From the NCBI RefSeq assembly GCF_000513115.1, contig NZ_BAUU01000007.1, forward strand, positions 93,911 to 157,910: a stretch of 64,000 nucleotides of DNA, given 5' to 3'. Below are positions 48,184 through 59,214 of the stretch, in pieces. A program made the translations under genes and the position numbers. Source of the DNA: Halalkalibacter hemicellulosilyticusJCM 9152. Lineage in GTDB: Bacteria; Bacillota; Bacilli; Bacillales; Bacillaceae_D. The stretch's first letter is position 1; each line of letters opens with the position of its first letter. Under the pieces are notes generated by a model. The model had not been told where the DNA came from, ran no database searches, and saw only the letters and a list, made by a program, of their open reading frames with translations.

Positions 48184-48224
48184 AAGGATGTGCACAATTA
48201 TAGCAAGTAATTGTGCACATCCTT
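48184..48224. terminator. Perfect 17-bp hairpin, possible terminator of the YjcZ gene
   Basis: AAGGATGTGCACAATTA (48184-48200) is perfectly complementary to 48208-48224; the loop is TAGCAAG. T-runs are weak on either strand. It abuts element C. Confidence 0.5.
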
Positions 48225-48230
48225 ATGATC

Positions 48231-48416
48231 GAGGGAACTGAAAAAAGTTTGATTTTCAACTTTTTTCAGTTCCCTTTAAGCAATGAGCGAAACCGTAGCC
48301 TGTTTTGAATAGCTTGAAACGATTGGATTTTTCGTATCAAGCGAGCAACGAGTGAAGCCATTGCTCCTCAAATGAAAGGCACTGAAAAAGTCGATTTGTC
48401 CTTTTTCAGTGGCCTC
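48231..48416 (+). repeat. Three-hairpin repeat element, copy C
   Basis: 186 bp. Left hairpin GGGAACTGAAAAAAGTTTG with CAACTTTTTTCAGTTCCC; central hairpin GCTTGAAACG with CGTATCAAGC, enclosed by AGCAATG and CATTGCT; right hairpin GGCACTGAAAAAGTC with CTTTTTCAGTGGCC. The outer ends GAGGG.ACTGAAAAA and TTTTTCAGTGGCCTC are inverted repeats. ATGATC and ATGATT flank it. It shares sequence along its whole length with copies A and D. The rest of 48050-48443 holds no gene. Confidence 0.8.
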
Positions 48417-48443
48417 ATGATTAGGGGATGAATATAGGAGAAA

Positions 48444-48638
48444 TTAACCTCCGAATTTTGATGCGCCGACAATAATTAAGAGGATGAAAAGAACTACGAT
48501 CAACGCAAAGCCCTTTCCAGCACCTCCGTAGTGGCCAGGACCATATTGCATTGGAGCTACTTGAGTACCGTAACCATATCCACATGGGTCATAGCAATAT
48601 TGTTGACCAGCGTCAGCACCGTAACCGTATCCAAACAT
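48444..48638 (-). CDS. YjcZ-family sporulation peptide
   Basis: 64 aa from the ATG at 48638 with AAAGGAGG upstream. A Gly/Tyr/Pro-rich N-terminus ([20 protein letters not shown]) is followed by the family's hydrophobic tail [20 protein letters not shown]. Members are short spore-associated proteins in Bacillus (SscA/YjcZ group). A tandem relationship to other copies cannot be checked here. Its presence supports a spore-forming host. Confidence 0.85.
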   Translation of the reverse strand: MFGYGYGADAGQQYCYDPCGYGYGTQVAPMQYGPGHYGGAGKGFALIVVLFILLIIVGASKFGG

Positions 48639-48870
48639 GAGACATTCCTCCTTTATAAGCGTATCGCAACTATTGCGATTCACTAATTACTGTATGCAAG
48701 ATCGAAATAAGCGGTTGGACTTTTGCCCAATTATGATCGTTTAATTTAATTAATTGTACTGGCTCATATTCATTGTACTTCCTTCATATAATAGCAACGT
48801 TTACATTTACATGGGCAAAAAAGATGTGTATTGTTAAGCTAGATATTAAAGTGAGAAGGAGGGGTGTTTT

Positions 48871-49521
48871 GTGAAATACATACAATATTTACTCATAATT
48901 GGACTAGCATGTTTCGTCCTTACAGCTTGTGGTGGAAATCCGGCACAAGACGTATATGAACACTTAGAGACAGCTGTTGAATTAGAACGACCATTTGAAG
49001 AACAACAACAATCTCTCTATCAAGCTGAGGAAAGAGAAAATGAATTGTTTGATGAAGTCATAACCTTAGGGACGTCTGAATTAGACGAAATTGAACCGCT
49101 TATTGAAGAGGCGCTTGAATCGATAGAGACTAGATTATCGATGATAGAAATTGAAGAGGAGAGCATTGAAGCAAGTTTTCATGAATTCAGTGAAATTGAG
49201 CAATATGAAAATCAGTTTAATGAAACCGAATTGGAAGAGCTATTTTCTTCATTATTAGAAACGATGAACACTCGCTATGAAGCTTACCATTCATTAAATG
49301 AAGTGTACAAAGAAGCAGCACAAGCTGACCAAGATTTATTCGAAGCATTTCTGGATGAAGATTTAACACTTGAACGATTGCAGGAGCTTGTCGATCAAGT
49401 AAATGATTATTATGAAGCTGTAGATCAACAAACGCAGTCTTTTAATCGAGCGACCGATTTATACAATGAGAGCAAAAGAAAATTCTATGAAGCATCAGAT
49501 TTAAACATAACCTATGAATAA
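48871..49521 (+). CDS. ykyA: YkyA-family lipoprotein
   Basis: 216 aa, GTG after AAGGAGGGG. The lipobox is LTAC (Cys20). The remainder is an acidic, long-helical coiled protein (Glu-rich, ending SKRKFYEASDLN), as in the putative cell-wall-binding lipoprotein family of B. subtilis YkyA. It is located just upstream of pdhA as in B. subtilis. Function unknown. Confidence 0.85.
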   Translation: MKYIQYLLIIGLACFVLTACGGNPAQDVYEHLETAVELERPFEEQQQSLYQAEERENELFDEVITLGTSELDEIEPLIEEALESIETRLSMIEIEEESIEASFHEFSEIEQYENQFNETELEELFSSLLETMNTRYEAYHSLNEVYKEAAQADQDLFEAFLDEDLTLERLQELVDQVNDYYEAVDQQTQSFNRATDLYNESKRKFYEASDLNITYE

Positions 49522-49543
49522 GTAAGACAAACGCGCTACAATT

Positions 49544-49583
49544 GCCTTCTAGGAGAAAACATCCCATAGAAGGCTTTTTTTAT
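49544..49583 (+). terminator. Rho-independent terminator after ykyA
   Basis: GCCTTCTA (49544-49551) and TAGAAGGC (49567-49574) followed by TTTTTTT. Confidence 0.85.
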
Positions 49584-51340
<1,757 letters not shown>

Positions 51341-51343
51341 CCA

Positions 51344-52321
51344 ATGGCGCAAATGACGATGATTCAAGCAATTACGGATGCAATGCGTAATGAGCTTAAA
51401 AATAATGAAGATGTACTTGTGTTTGGGGAAGACGTTGGTCAAAACGGTGGTGTATTCCGTGCGACTGAAGGTCTGCAAAAGGAATTTGGGGAAGATCGTG
51501 TGTTCGATACACCACTTGCAGAGTCTGGTATTGGTGGCTTAGCAATTGGTTTTGGTTTAACGGGTTTCCGTCCAGTGATGGAAATTCAATTCTTCGGATT
51601 TTTGTTCGAAGTTTTTGATTCAGTTGCAGGTCAAATGAATCGTATGCGCTATCGTACAGGAGGTAAGCTAACGTCTCCAATTACGGTTCGTTCTCCATTT
51701 GGTGGTGGAGTTAAAACACCTGAAATGCACGCTGATAGCTTAGAAGGACTTGTAGCACAAACACCGGGTTTGAAAGTTGTTATTCCTTCAACACCATATG
51801 ATGCAAAAGGTCTACTTATTTCAGCGATTCGTGATAATGATCCTGTTGTGTATCTTGAGCATATGAAGCTTTACCGTTCATTCCGCGGAGAAGTTCCTGA
51901 AGAAGAATATACGATTCCACTTGGAAAAGCGGATATTAAACGTGAAGGTAAAGACTTAACCATTGTTACATATGGTGCGATGGTACACTCATCATTAAAA
52001 GCAGCTGAGGAACTTGAGAAAGAGGGATTTGATGTGGAGGTTATTGACTTGATGACCATTAGCCCTCTTGATATCGATACAATTATTGCATCAGTTGAGA
52101 AGACCAATCGAGCAATTGTTGTTCAAGAAGCTCAAAAGCAAGCTGGGATTGCAGCGAATGTTGTGGCAGAAATTACAGAACGTGCAATCTTAAGCCTTGA
52201 AGCGCCTGTGAAGCGTGTAACAGCACCTGATACTGTGTATCCTTTTGCTGCAGCTGAAGATGTTTGGTTACCAGACTACAAAGATATTGTTGAAACAGCA
52301 AAAGAAATTATTAACTTTTAA
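51344..52321 (+). CDS. pdhB: Pyruvate dehydrogenase E1 beta subunit
   Basis: 325 aa, 3 nt after pdhA, with AAGGAG upstream. Typical transketolase-like beta subunit: [52 protein letters not shown] and a transketolase C domain with [13 protein letters not shown]. It forms E1 with PdhA. A hairpin and T-run follow before pdhC. Confidence 0.97.
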   Translation: MAQMTMIQAITDAMRNELKNNEDVLVFGEDVGQNGGVFRATEGLQKEFGEDRVFDTPLAESGIGGLAIGFGLTGFRPVMEIQFFGFLFEVFDSVAGQMNRMRYRTGGKLTSPITVRSPFGGGVKTPEMHADSLEGLVAQTPGLKVVIPSTPYDAKGLLISAIRDNDPVVYLEHMKLYRSFRGEVPEEEYTIPLGKADIKREGKDLTIVTYGAMVHSSLKAAEELEKEGFDVEVIDLMTISPLDIDTIIASVEKTNRAIVVQEAQKQAGIAANVVAEITERAILSLEAPVKRVTAPDTVYPFAAAEDVWLPDYKDIVETAKEIINF

Positions 52322-52336
52322 TGTATGAATGAAAAG

Positions 52337-52363
52337 AAGGAAAGATTTTTGTCTTTCCTTTTT
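52337..52363 (+). terminator. Intra-operon terminator or processing hairpin between pdhB and pdhC
   Basis: AAGGAAAGA (52337-52345) and TCTTTCCTT (52352-52360) with loop TTTTTG, followed by TTT. It can lower read-through from pdhAB to pdhCD or act as a 3' stabiliser. Confidence 0.65.
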
Positions 52364-52397
52364 ACCGAATCGTTAAGAAACAAAGGAGGCACATAAG

Positions 52398-53669
52398 GTG
52401 GCATATCAGTTCAAATTACCAGATATTGGTGAAGGTATTCACGAAGGTGAAATTGTTAAGTGGTTTGTAAAGGAAGGCGATGAAATTAAGGAAGATGACA
52501 TTCTTCTTGAAGTTCAAAATGATAAAGCAGTAGTAGAAATTCCATCTCCTGTTGATGGAAAGGTTCTTGAAGTAAAAGTTGAAGAAGGAACAGTTTCAAT
52601 CGTAGGTGATGTTCTTCTAACAATTGATGCTGGAGATGCAAATCCTGCAGAGGAAGAAGAGCCAGCAGAAGAGACAAAAGAAGAACCGACTGCAAAGAAG
52701 CAAGAGAAATCAGAAGAGTCAGCTAAGAAGGAATCAGATGATTCTACGGAAAGCACTCGTGTGATTGCAATGCCTTCTGTTCGAAAATATGCTCGGGACA
52801 ATGACGTAACGATTGCGAATGTGTCAGGTACTGGTAAAAATGGTCGAGTGCTAAAAGAAGACATTGATGCTTTCTTAAATGGCGATCAAGCAGCTCCAGC
52901 AGTTGGAGAAGAGAAAGAAGAGAAAACGGCAAAAGCATCAGCTAAACCGACTTCAATTCCTGTTGGTGAGCTAGAGGAACGAGTTCCTTTAAAAGGTGTG
53001 CGTAAAGCAATAGCGAAAGCGATGGTTAATTCTAAGCACACTGCGCCACATGTTACTCATATGGATGAGGTTGAAGTATCAGGACTAGTTGCTCATCGTA
53101 AGCAATACAAAGAGATTGCTGCAGAGCAAGGTACGAAGCTTACCTATTTACCGTATGTAGTGAAGGCTTTAACTTCTGCATTACGCAAGTTCCCAACTCT
53201 TAATGCTTCAATCGATGATGCAAATGAAGAGATTGTTTATAAGAAGTATTTCAATATTGGGATTGCGGCAGATACGGAGCATGGACTATTTGTCCCTGTC
53301 ATTAAAGACGCAGATCGTAAATCCATTTTCGCATTAGCTGATGAGATTAATGAGCTTGCGGCTAAAGCTCGTGATGCAAAATTAAGCGGTGATGAAATGA
53401 AGGGCGGATGCGCGACGATTTCAAATGTAGGCTCTGCGCGTGGCTTATGGTTTACACCAGTTATCAATCACCCAGAAGTTGCCATTTTAGGTATTGGTCG
53501 AATTGAAGAGAAGCCTGTAGTAAAGGACGGCGAAATTGTTGCTGCCCCTGTTCTTGCTCTCTCTATCAGTTACGATCACCGTCTAATTGATGGAGTAACA
53601 GCACAGAATGCACTTAATCATGTGAAACGCTTGTTAAATGATCCACAATTACTATTAATGGAGGGGTAA
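52398..53669 (+). CDS. pdhC: Pyruvate dehydrogenase E2 (dihydrolipoamide acetyltransferase)
   Basis: 423 aa, GTG after AAAGGAGG. One lipoyl domain (Lys43 in [10 protein letters not shown]), an acidic flexible linker, the E3/E1-binding domain ([15 protein letters not shown]...[11 protein letters not shown]) and the catalytic domain with SYDHRLIDG (His394, Asp398). It forms the 60-mer core of the complex. One lipoyl domain is usual for Bacillus E2. Confidence 0.97.
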   Translation: MAYQFKLPDIGEGIHEGEIVKWFVKEGDEIKEDDILLEVQNDKAVVEIPSPVDGKVLEVKVEEGTVSIVGDVLLTIDAGDANPAEEEEPAEETKEEPTAKKQEKSEESAKKESDDSTESTRVIAMPSVRKYARDNDVTIANVSGTGKNGRVLKEDIDAFLNGDQAAPAVGEEKEEKTAKASAKPTSIPVGELEERVPLKGVRKAIAKAMVNSKHTAPHVTHMDEVEVSGLVAHRKQYKEIAAEQGTKLTYLPYVVKALTSALRKFPTLNASIDDANEEIVYKKYFNIGIAADTEHGLFVPVIKDADRKSIFALADEINELAAKARDAKLSGDEMKGGCATISNVGSARGLWFTPVINHPEVAILGIGRIEEKPVVKDGEIVAAPVLALSISYDHRLIDGVTAQNALNHVKRLLNDPQLLLMEG

Positions 53670-53672
53670 GAG

Positions 53673-55082
53673 ATGGTTGTAGGAGATTTCGCGAACGAAG
53701 TAGATACACTAGTCATTGGTTCAGGTCCTGGGGGATATGTTGCTGCTATTCGCGCAGCGCAGTTAGGACAAAAAGTAACAATTGTTGAGAAAGGTGATAT
53801 TGGTGGTGTCTGCTTAAACGTAGGTTGTATCCCATCAAAAGCGCTTATTTCAGCAGGGCATCGCTATCACCAAGCAAAAGCTTCTGAAGAAATGGGAATC
53901 GTTGCTGAAAATGTTTCCATTAATTTCGAAAAGGTTCAAGAGTGGAAAGCTTCCGTTGTTAAGAAATTAACAGGGGGAGTAGAGGGCCTGTTAAAAGGGA
54001 ACAAGGTTGAGATTGTTAAAGGTGAAGCATATTTTGCGTCGGAGAACTCTGTACGTATTATGGATGAGTCAAGTGCTCAAACATATAATTTCAAAAATTG
54101 TATTATTGCAACTGGTTCTCGCCCGATCGAAATTCCAGCATTTAAATATACAAAGCGAGTTATTAACTCAACTGGTGCTCTTGCTCTTAAAGAAGTACCA
54201 AAGAAAATGGTTGTCATTGGTGGAGGTTATATTGGGATCGAACTAACAGGTGCGTTCTCTAATATGGGCACAGAGGTTGTTGTTCTTGAGGGGACGAAGC
54301 AAATTCTTGGTGGATTTGAGAAGCAAATGGCTAAGCTTGTTGAACGTCGTCTTAAGAAGAATAATGTTGATTTCAAATTTGAAGCGATGGCTCAAAGTGT
54401 AGAAGAAACAGAAGATGGTGTGAAAGTAACAGCTGAAGTAAATGGCAAAGAAGAAGTATTCGAAGCGGATTATTGCCTCGTCACTGTTGGACGTAGACCA
54501 AATACAGATGAGCTTGGCCTTGAGCAAATCGGAGTTGAAATGACAGATCGTGGAATTGTTAAGGTTGATAAGCAATTACGCACAAATGTATCTAACATCT
54601 TTGCAATTGGTGACATTGTAGACGGCCCTCCTCTTGCCCATAAAGCATCTTATGAAGGTAAGATTGCAGCTGAGGCTATTGCAGGTGAAAAGTCGGAAAT
54701 TGACTATTTAGCGATTCCAGCGGTTGTCTTCTCGGAGCCTGAATTAGCAAGTGTCGGATATGATGAAGAAGGTGCAAAAGAAGCAGGCTTTGATGTTACT
54801 GCAGCGAAATTCCCATTTGCAGCTAATGGACGTGCGTTATCATTAAATGATGCTGACGGTTTCATGAAGCTTGTAACACGTAAAGAAGATGGACTCGTCA
54901 TTGGAGCTCAAATTGCCGGGCCGAATGCTTCTGATATGATTTCAGAGCTTGGTTTAGCAATCGAAACAGGAATGACAGCAGAAGATATCGCATTAACTAT
55001 CCATGCTCACCCAACATTAGGTGAGATTACAATGGAAGCAGCGGAAGTTGCACTTGGTACACCGATTCACATTGTGAAGTAA
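53673..55082 (+). CDS. pdhD: Dihydrolipoamide dehydrogenase (E3)
   Basis: 469 aa. FAD motif [19 protein letters not shown], redox-active disulfide [13 protein letters not shown] (Cys47, Cys52), NAD motif [15 protein letters not shown] and the interface HAHPTLGE. It starts 3 nt after pdhC. E3 reoxidises lipoamide for PDH and probably other oxo-acid complexes. Confidence 0.97.
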   Translation: MVVGDFANEVDTLVIGSGPGGYVAAIRAAQLGQKVTIVEKGDIGGVCLNVGCIPSKALISAGHRYHQAKASEEMGIVAENVSINFEKVQEWKASVVKKLTGGVEGLLKGNKVEIVKGEAYFASENSVRIMDESSAQTYNFKNCIIATGSRPIEIPAFKYTKRVINSTGALALKEVPKKMVVIGGGYIGIELTGAFSNMGTEVVVLEGTKQILGGFEKQMAKLVERRLKKNNVDFKFEAMAQSVEETEDGVKVTAEVNGKEEVFEADYCLVTVGRRPNTDELGLEQIGVEMTDRGIVKVDKQLRTNVSNIFAIGDIVDGPPLAHKASYEGKIAAEAIAGEKSEIDYLAIPAVVFSEPELASVGYDEEGAKEAGFDVTAAKFPFAANGRALSLNDADGFMKLVTRKEDGLVIGAQIAGPNASDMISELGLAIETGMTAEDIALTIHAHPTLGEITMEAAEVALGTPIHIVK

Positions 55083-55086
55083 AAAT

Positions 55087-55142
55087 TAAAAAAGAGAACG
55101 GGACAAAAGCGGTTAGTGCTTTTGTCCTGTTCTCTTTTGTTT
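55087..55142. terminator. Strong terminator of the pdh operon
   Basis: A 21-bp stem (55090-55110 with 55118-55138, one G-U pair) with loop GGTTAGT, A-run before and T-run after. Confidence 0.92.
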
Positions 55143-55158
55143 GTGGTAAGACTGATAG

Positions 55159-55210
55159 AAATAGGGTATTCCAAAAGATGAGTGTTTCTCTTTCGGAATG
55201 TCCTATTTTT
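55159..55210. terminator. Imperfect hairpin at the 3' end of the lipoprotein gene
   Basis: AAATAGGGTATTCC pairs imperfectly with GGAATGTCCTATTT. Probable terminator for the minus-strand lipoprotein gene that ends at 55231. Confidence 0.45.
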
Positions 55211-55230
55211 CCTCTGATTAGGATAGCCAT

Positions 55231-55620
55231 TTAAGGTGTCTCCTCCTCTAAAAATAAATCAAACAGCTCTTGAAGAATCTCTTCTTCTGTAAGGACTCCT
55301 TCCATCCTTAGGTGTTCATTTTCGCCAGTTACTACAATCATCGTTGGAAATTCATTGATTTCAAAATATTTAATCACATCTCGCTCATTAAGATCAACAA
55401 TAATAAATGAGAGCATTTCATCTTCGAAATGTTGTTGTAATGTTAAGAATGCATCATAATATGTATGTTCATCCTGCATGGACGTAGAGTCCGAAAATAG
55501 GACAGTGACCATTTCATCATCTGGATGATTTAAAGGGTTTTCTTCGGTGGAGGCGACGGAAACACAAGCAGTTAAAATAAACATAGAGCTTATCAGAAAG
55601 ACCATGAAGTACTTGTCCAA
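55231..55620 (-). CDS. Small lipoprotein with thioredoxin-like fold
   Basis: 129 aa, TTG start with AAAGGAAG upstream. The signal peptide ends in the lipobox LTAC. The mature part reads like a thioredoxin-fold protein lacking CxxC (VTVLFSDSTS in place of the active site, then LSFIIVDLNERDVIKYFEI, FPTMIVV and GVLTEEEILQEL). It lies between pdhD and speA, where B. subtilis has the small lipoprotein gene slp, but on the opposite strand to pdhD; I do not claim orthology. Function unknown. Confidence 0.7.
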   Translation of the reverse strand: MDKYFMVFLISSMFILTACVSVASTEENPLNHPDDEMVTVLFSDSTSMQDEHTYYDAFLTLQQHFEDEMLSFIIVDLNERDVIKYFEINEFPTMIVVTGENEHLRMEGVLTEEEILQELFDLFLEEETP

Positions 55621-55751
55621 CGCAGTTCACTTCCTTTGCATACTGACTAGCATTGTTTCTCCATTTTAGCATGCAAGGTCGTTCTTAATAGCTAAGTAAC
55701 AAAAATGTAATGAAATAGAAATATTTTGCATAAATTCAGGAAAAGAGTAAA

Positions 55752-56792
55752 TTAATCAGTTAAAGATGGTTTGTTAAAGATGTAAGAGGGATAACTCTTT
55801 TCTTCAATTGATACACGTCTTTCATCACTTGTAATTTGAGTTAAATCTTTCATCACTCTTTGAAGAGATAATAGTTCACGACATACTTGATGTACAAATA
55901 AATCTTCATGCTTGTGCTCGTTTAAAAGTTGCTTTAATTGTTCTAAACATATGTAATGTTCTGTCGTAACTTGGTGATAAGGATCCTTTAATATCGATGA
56001 AAATGAATCAATTGCTCGCCGTAACACCTCTTGATCTTCATTTGATAAATGGTGGTTAACTCGAGTATGAGCTAATTTACCCAAATGAAAAAGAATAAAA
56101 TGTAAATAATCCATTTTTTTTTGCAAATAGCTAAATGAACGTCTCTCTAATTCTGTTGATCGACGATATACCCACTCGTCTATTTGAAAATGAATAAATT
56201 GATAAGCTTTTATTAGATCATCTTGTAGTAATCGATAATGTAATGTTTTGTTTTGTTCATTTTGGTTGAAGTGATCGTCCATAATGGCATGAATACAATG
56301 AGCCGTTTGTGAAAATAAATAATTGACTTTGTTAGACAGAATTGGCCCGAACTGTGGTGGTAAAATAAGAAAATTAATAAGTGTAGATACGATTATACCG
56401 ATAGAAGTACCAGTAATTCGTTGAGCGAAATCTGAAACCAAATCTAGTGAAGTAGCTGGTATCATGGCAACGGCTGTTAGTGTGGCGACAAGAGTCCCTG
56501 TATCCAGCTTTAGCTTCATGCAAGTCATAATCGTCAATATTGAAACGACTCCGTACGTGATGGGTGTTGGTCCTAGCATCATTGTTAGGAAAATAGCAAA
56601 CATCGCTCCTATAGCAGCGGCAGGTAATCGAATCAACCCTTTTTTAATTGAATCAGCTGCTGTCGGTTCAATCGTCACAATCGCTGTTACAACAGCAAAA
56701 GTCGGTGGGATATTAATGAAGTGACAAATGGTCGCCGTAATGAAGACAGACAAGCCTGTTTTTAATACGCGTCTACCAATCCATCCTTTCAT
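55752..56792 (-). CDS. Aromatic acid exporter (ArAE/FUSC) family membrane protein
   Basis: 346 aa from the ATG at 56792 (GGGAGG 6 nt upstream; an ATG at 56798 abuts that site). The N-terminal half has six or so helices with the family pattern GRRVLKTGLSVFITATICHF, PPTFAVVTAIVTIEPTAADS and RITGTSIGIIVSTLINFLIL. The C-terminal half is a cytosolic helical domain. Homologues in Bacillus include YgaE and YqjA. Substrates are unknown. A mobile repeat (copy D) lies 18 bp before the start, within the leader or promoter. Confidence 0.85.
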   Translation of the reverse strand: MKGWIGRRVLKTGLSVFITATICHFINIPPTFAVVTAIVTIEPTAADSIKKGLIRLPAAAIGAMFAIFLTMMLGPTPITYGVVSILTIMTCMKLKLDTGTLVATLTAVAMIPATSLDLVSDFAQRITGTSIGIIVSTLINFLILPPQFGPILSNKVNYLFSQTAHCIHAIMDDHFNQNEQNKTLHYRLLQDDLIKAYQFIHFQIDEWVYRRSTELERRSFSYLQKKMDYLHFILFHLGKLAHTRVNHHLSNEDQEVLRRAIDSFSSILKDPYHQVTTEHYICLEQLKQLLNEHKHEDLFVHQVCRELLSLQRVMKDLTQITSDERRVSIEEKSYPSYIFNKPSLTD

Positions 56793-56810
56793 AATCATCC
56801 TCCCAATAAG

Positions 56811-56991
56811 TGGTCACTGAAAAAGTACAAATCGACTTTTTCAGTACCTTTCATTTGATTAGCAATGTCTTCACCCGTTGCTCGCTTGATACGAAAAACC
56901 CACTCATATCAAGCTTTTCAAAAAGGTAACTATTAACTCATTGCTTAAATGTCACCAAAAAAGGTAAAAATCAAACTTTTTCAGTGCGCTT
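56811..56991 (-). mobile_element. Three-hairpin element, copy D, with 8-bp target duplication
   Basis: 181 bp, reverse orientation relative to A and C. The flanking direct repeats CCAATAAG at 56803-56810 and 56992-56999 are identical. Hairpins: GTCACTGAAAAAGTAC with ACTTTTTCAGTACC; TTGATACGAAAAACC with GAGTGG..ATATCAAG; and AGTGCGC-side CAAACTTTTTCAGTGCGC with its partner. The first and last 15 bp are inverted repeats. It sits in the leader of the FUSC gene. Confidence 0.8.
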
Positions 56992-57009
56992 CCAATAAGC
57001 CTTTTTTAG

Positions 57010-57050
57010 TATTTATGACAAAAAGTGATATTTATAGTATGTCATAAATA
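57010..57050. promoter_or_regulatory. Inverted repeat in divergent promoter region
   Basis: TATTTATGAC (57010-57019) and GTCATAAATA (57041-57050) are perfect inverted repeats separated by 21 bp. A -10-like TTATACTT follows at 57059. It may be an operator for the FUSC or deacetylase gene. Confidence 0.4.
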
Positions 57051-57090
57051 AATTCCTGTTATACTTATTGAGGTGAAGGAGTGAAAGGAA

Positions 57091-57939
57091 ATGAGGAATC
57101 CATATTGGGTACTAATCTTCTGTTTGTGCTTGCTTGTTGGATGCGAACAAACAGTAGATGAGAAGATTGATGACAATCAATTAGACGGAATAGATGAGCA
57201 ACATCAAATAACAAATGAAGAAGATGAACAAATAGATGAGGGTGTGCAAGGTGTGAAAGAAGATGATGATGAACGTGTAGAAAACGTTGAGACAGAGGAA
57301 GTTGAAGAGCTTAACTATTACCGCGTAAATGAAGAGAATTGGAGTATAGAACCGATTGATGAAGGGAATGAACAAGTTGTCTTATTAACGATTGATGATG
57401 CTCCTGATAAACATTCACTGGAAATGGCAGAAACGTTACATACGCTAGGTGTTAATGCGATTTTCTTTGTGAATGGTCATCTTCTTAATGAAGAGGGAAA
57501 GGTAGTGATCGAACGTTTACATAAGATGGGCTTTGAAATCGGGAATCATACGATGAATCACCCGAACATGAGTGAATTATCAGAAGAAGAACAACGCTTC
57601 GAAATAATTGAACTTAACGATATGCTTTATGAGATTACAGGTGAATATCCGCGTTTTTATCGTGCGCCATTTGGTGTTAATACAGATGTCTCGAATGAAT
57701 TAATGGAAGAGCTAGAAATGACGAGGATGAACTGGACGTATGGATATGATTGGGAAACGGATTACTTAGATCCTGAACCGTTGGCTGATATTATGGTCAA
57801 TGCGCCAGAATTACAAAATGGGGCGAATTTACTTATGCACGATCGCCAATGGACGGCTGATGCGTTGGAGAAAATTGTACATGGGCTTCAGGCAAAAGGA
57901 TATGAAGTGGTTGATCCGAAGCTTATTAAGGTGGAATAG
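57091..57939 (+). CDS. Lipoprotein polysaccharide deacetylase
   Basis: 282 aa, ATG after AAAGGA. Lipobox LLVGC, then a very acidic linker (about 20-85), then a NodB homology domain: TIDDAPD (metal Asp pair), GNHTMNHPNMS (His-x3-His) and FYRAPFG. Family enzymes deacetylate peptidoglycan, chitin or other GlcNAc polymers outside the membrane. The TIDDAPD form differs slightly from the usual TFDDGP. The acidic linker is typical of surface proteins in alkaliphiles. Separate from the next gene by 76 bp; possibly co-transcribed. Confidence 0.88.
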   Translation: MRNPYWVLIFCLCLLVGCEQTVDEKIDDNQLDGIDEQHQITNEEDEQIDEGVQGVKEDDDERVENVETEEVEELNYYRVNEENWSIEPIDEGNEQVVLLTIDDAPDKHSLEMAETLHTLGVNAIFFVNGHLLNEEGKVVIERLHKMGFEIGNHTMNHPNMSELSEEEQRFEIIELNDMLYEITGEYPRFYRAPFGVNTDVSNELMEELEMTRMNWTYGYDWETDYLDPEPLADIMVNAPELQNGANLLMHDRQWTADALEKIVHGLQAKGYEVVDPKLIKVE

Positions 57940-58015
57940 GAAATTCTCTACTTGTTAATCAATTGAGAGCAAGGTAAAATAGTCGTCATATGACAATTTA
58001 GGGGGAATCTTAGGC

Positions 58016-59155
58016 GTGTTAAAGTCAAGATGGTTACTCTCTGCATGTTTCATTCTTTTAGTAGGTTGCCAAATGAATCATGAGCCTATAGAAGAACAAG
58101 AGATGGATGGAAATAAGGCAGCTGAGACAAAGCAACAAGATGTTAAAGAAAAAGATGATGTAGAGGAAGGGTCAACAGAAGTGGATGATTCGCTGCAACT
58201 TTTATCTATGGAGCGGCGAGATGATCAACGATATTTTATGTTGGATGATTTATTAGACATAACTGGTGGAGAATATGATTTTGATGACGTGCATCGTACT
58301 GTTGAAATAACAATAAACAATGACTCCTTTTATTTAATAGATGAAGTTCCAGTATTAGAGCGTAATGGGCAATATGTCGTAACCGATGAAATTTATTTAA
58401 CGATAGTGGAGGAGGAAGATGATTATTCTATTTTACTTCCTGTTGCATTTATTGAGAAAGGGTTAGATATTCCCGTTCATATAGCGGGAGAAACGATAGA
58501 ATTTCATTGGTATGGTCCAACAGAACGAGTAGGAGGTCCACCTGAAGATTTTGATATGTCTGATTGGGATGTAGATGAAATGGTTGACTATCTCTCTTTT
58601 CTCGAAAGTCCAATTCAGGGAGCTCAAGTGAGTCGTCAACCTAGTCATTTACCAGGTGCACCGCGAGATTATCGCAACGGTTTTCATGAAGGAATAGACT
58701 GGTATGGTTATGCGACAGGTGAAGCGATTACGCCAGATACTCCTATCTATGCGATGGGGGAAGGGGTTGTCGTTCGAGTTGATCATGACTTTAAGGAATA
58801 TTCATCTCCTGAGGAGCGTAATGAAGATTTAGCTTACACGGTTGAAATACAAGATACTCCGGCATACATTTTTGATCGATTGCGTGGTATGCAAGTATGG
58901 GTTGAATATCCAGGTGGTGTCATGAATCGATTTGCTCATTTATCTGGAATTCCTGAAGATTTGCAAGTGGGCGACACTGTTGATGCTGATACAATTATCG
59001 GTTATGTAGGAAATTCAGGTACAAGCTTCTCTGTTAATGGCGATGAAATGGGTGGTCTTCATTTACATCAAGATCTACTCATATATGGCGAATTATTTTG
59101 GGAACCTTTTACGTTAGATGAGACATCAACGATATTACAACGAATTTGGGAATAA
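58016..59155 (+). CDS. Lipoprotein with M23 (LytM) metallopeptidase domain
   Basis: 379 aa, GTG with GGGGGAA about 10 nt upstream. Lipobox LVGC. Residues about 55-170 resemble the copper amine oxidase N-like domain used as a wall-binding module (RYFMLDDLLDITGGEYDFDD, VVTDEIYLTIVEEED). The C-terminal M23 domain has FHEGIDWYG (His, Asp) and the HxH motif LHLHQDL. It should cut peptide cross-links of peptidoglycan outside the cell. Its Shine-Dalgarno is separate from the deacetylase gene, but both are wall enzymes on the same strand and may form an operon. Confidence 0.85.
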   Translation: MLKSRWLLSACFILLVGCQMNHEPIEEQEMDGNKAAETKQQDVKEKDDVEEGSTEVDDSLQLLSMERRDDQRYFMLDDLLDITGGEYDFDDVHRTVEITINNDSFYLIDEVPVLERNGQYVVTDEIYLTIVEEEDDYSILLPVAFIEKGLDIPVHIAGETIEFHWYGPTERVGGPPEDFDMSDWDVDEMVDYLSFLESPIQGAQVSRQPSHLPGAPRDYRNGFHEGIDWYGYATGEAITPDTPIYAMGEGVVVRVDHDFKEYSSPEERNEDLAYTVEIQDTPAYIFDRLRGMQVWVEYPGGVMNRFAHLSGIPEDLQVGDTVDADTIIGYVGNSGTSFSVNGDEMGGLHLHQDLLIYGELFWEPFTLDETSTILQRIWE

Positions 59156-59163
59156 ATGATATA

Positions 59164-59205
59164 TGCATGCGTATGAGCTATTGTTGCTTATGCAGCCTTT
59201 TTAGA
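59164..59205 (+). terminator. Probable terminator after the M23 gene
   Basis: TGCGTATGAGC pairs with GCTTATGCA (two extra bases on the left) and is followed by GCCTTTTT. Confidence 0.55.
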
Positions 59206-59214
59206 TTAGCAATC

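Noticed and set aside
48795..48808. cre-like AGCAACGTTTACA before ykyA
   Set aside because: Two mismatches in conserved positions and no metabolic link; too weak to report as a site.
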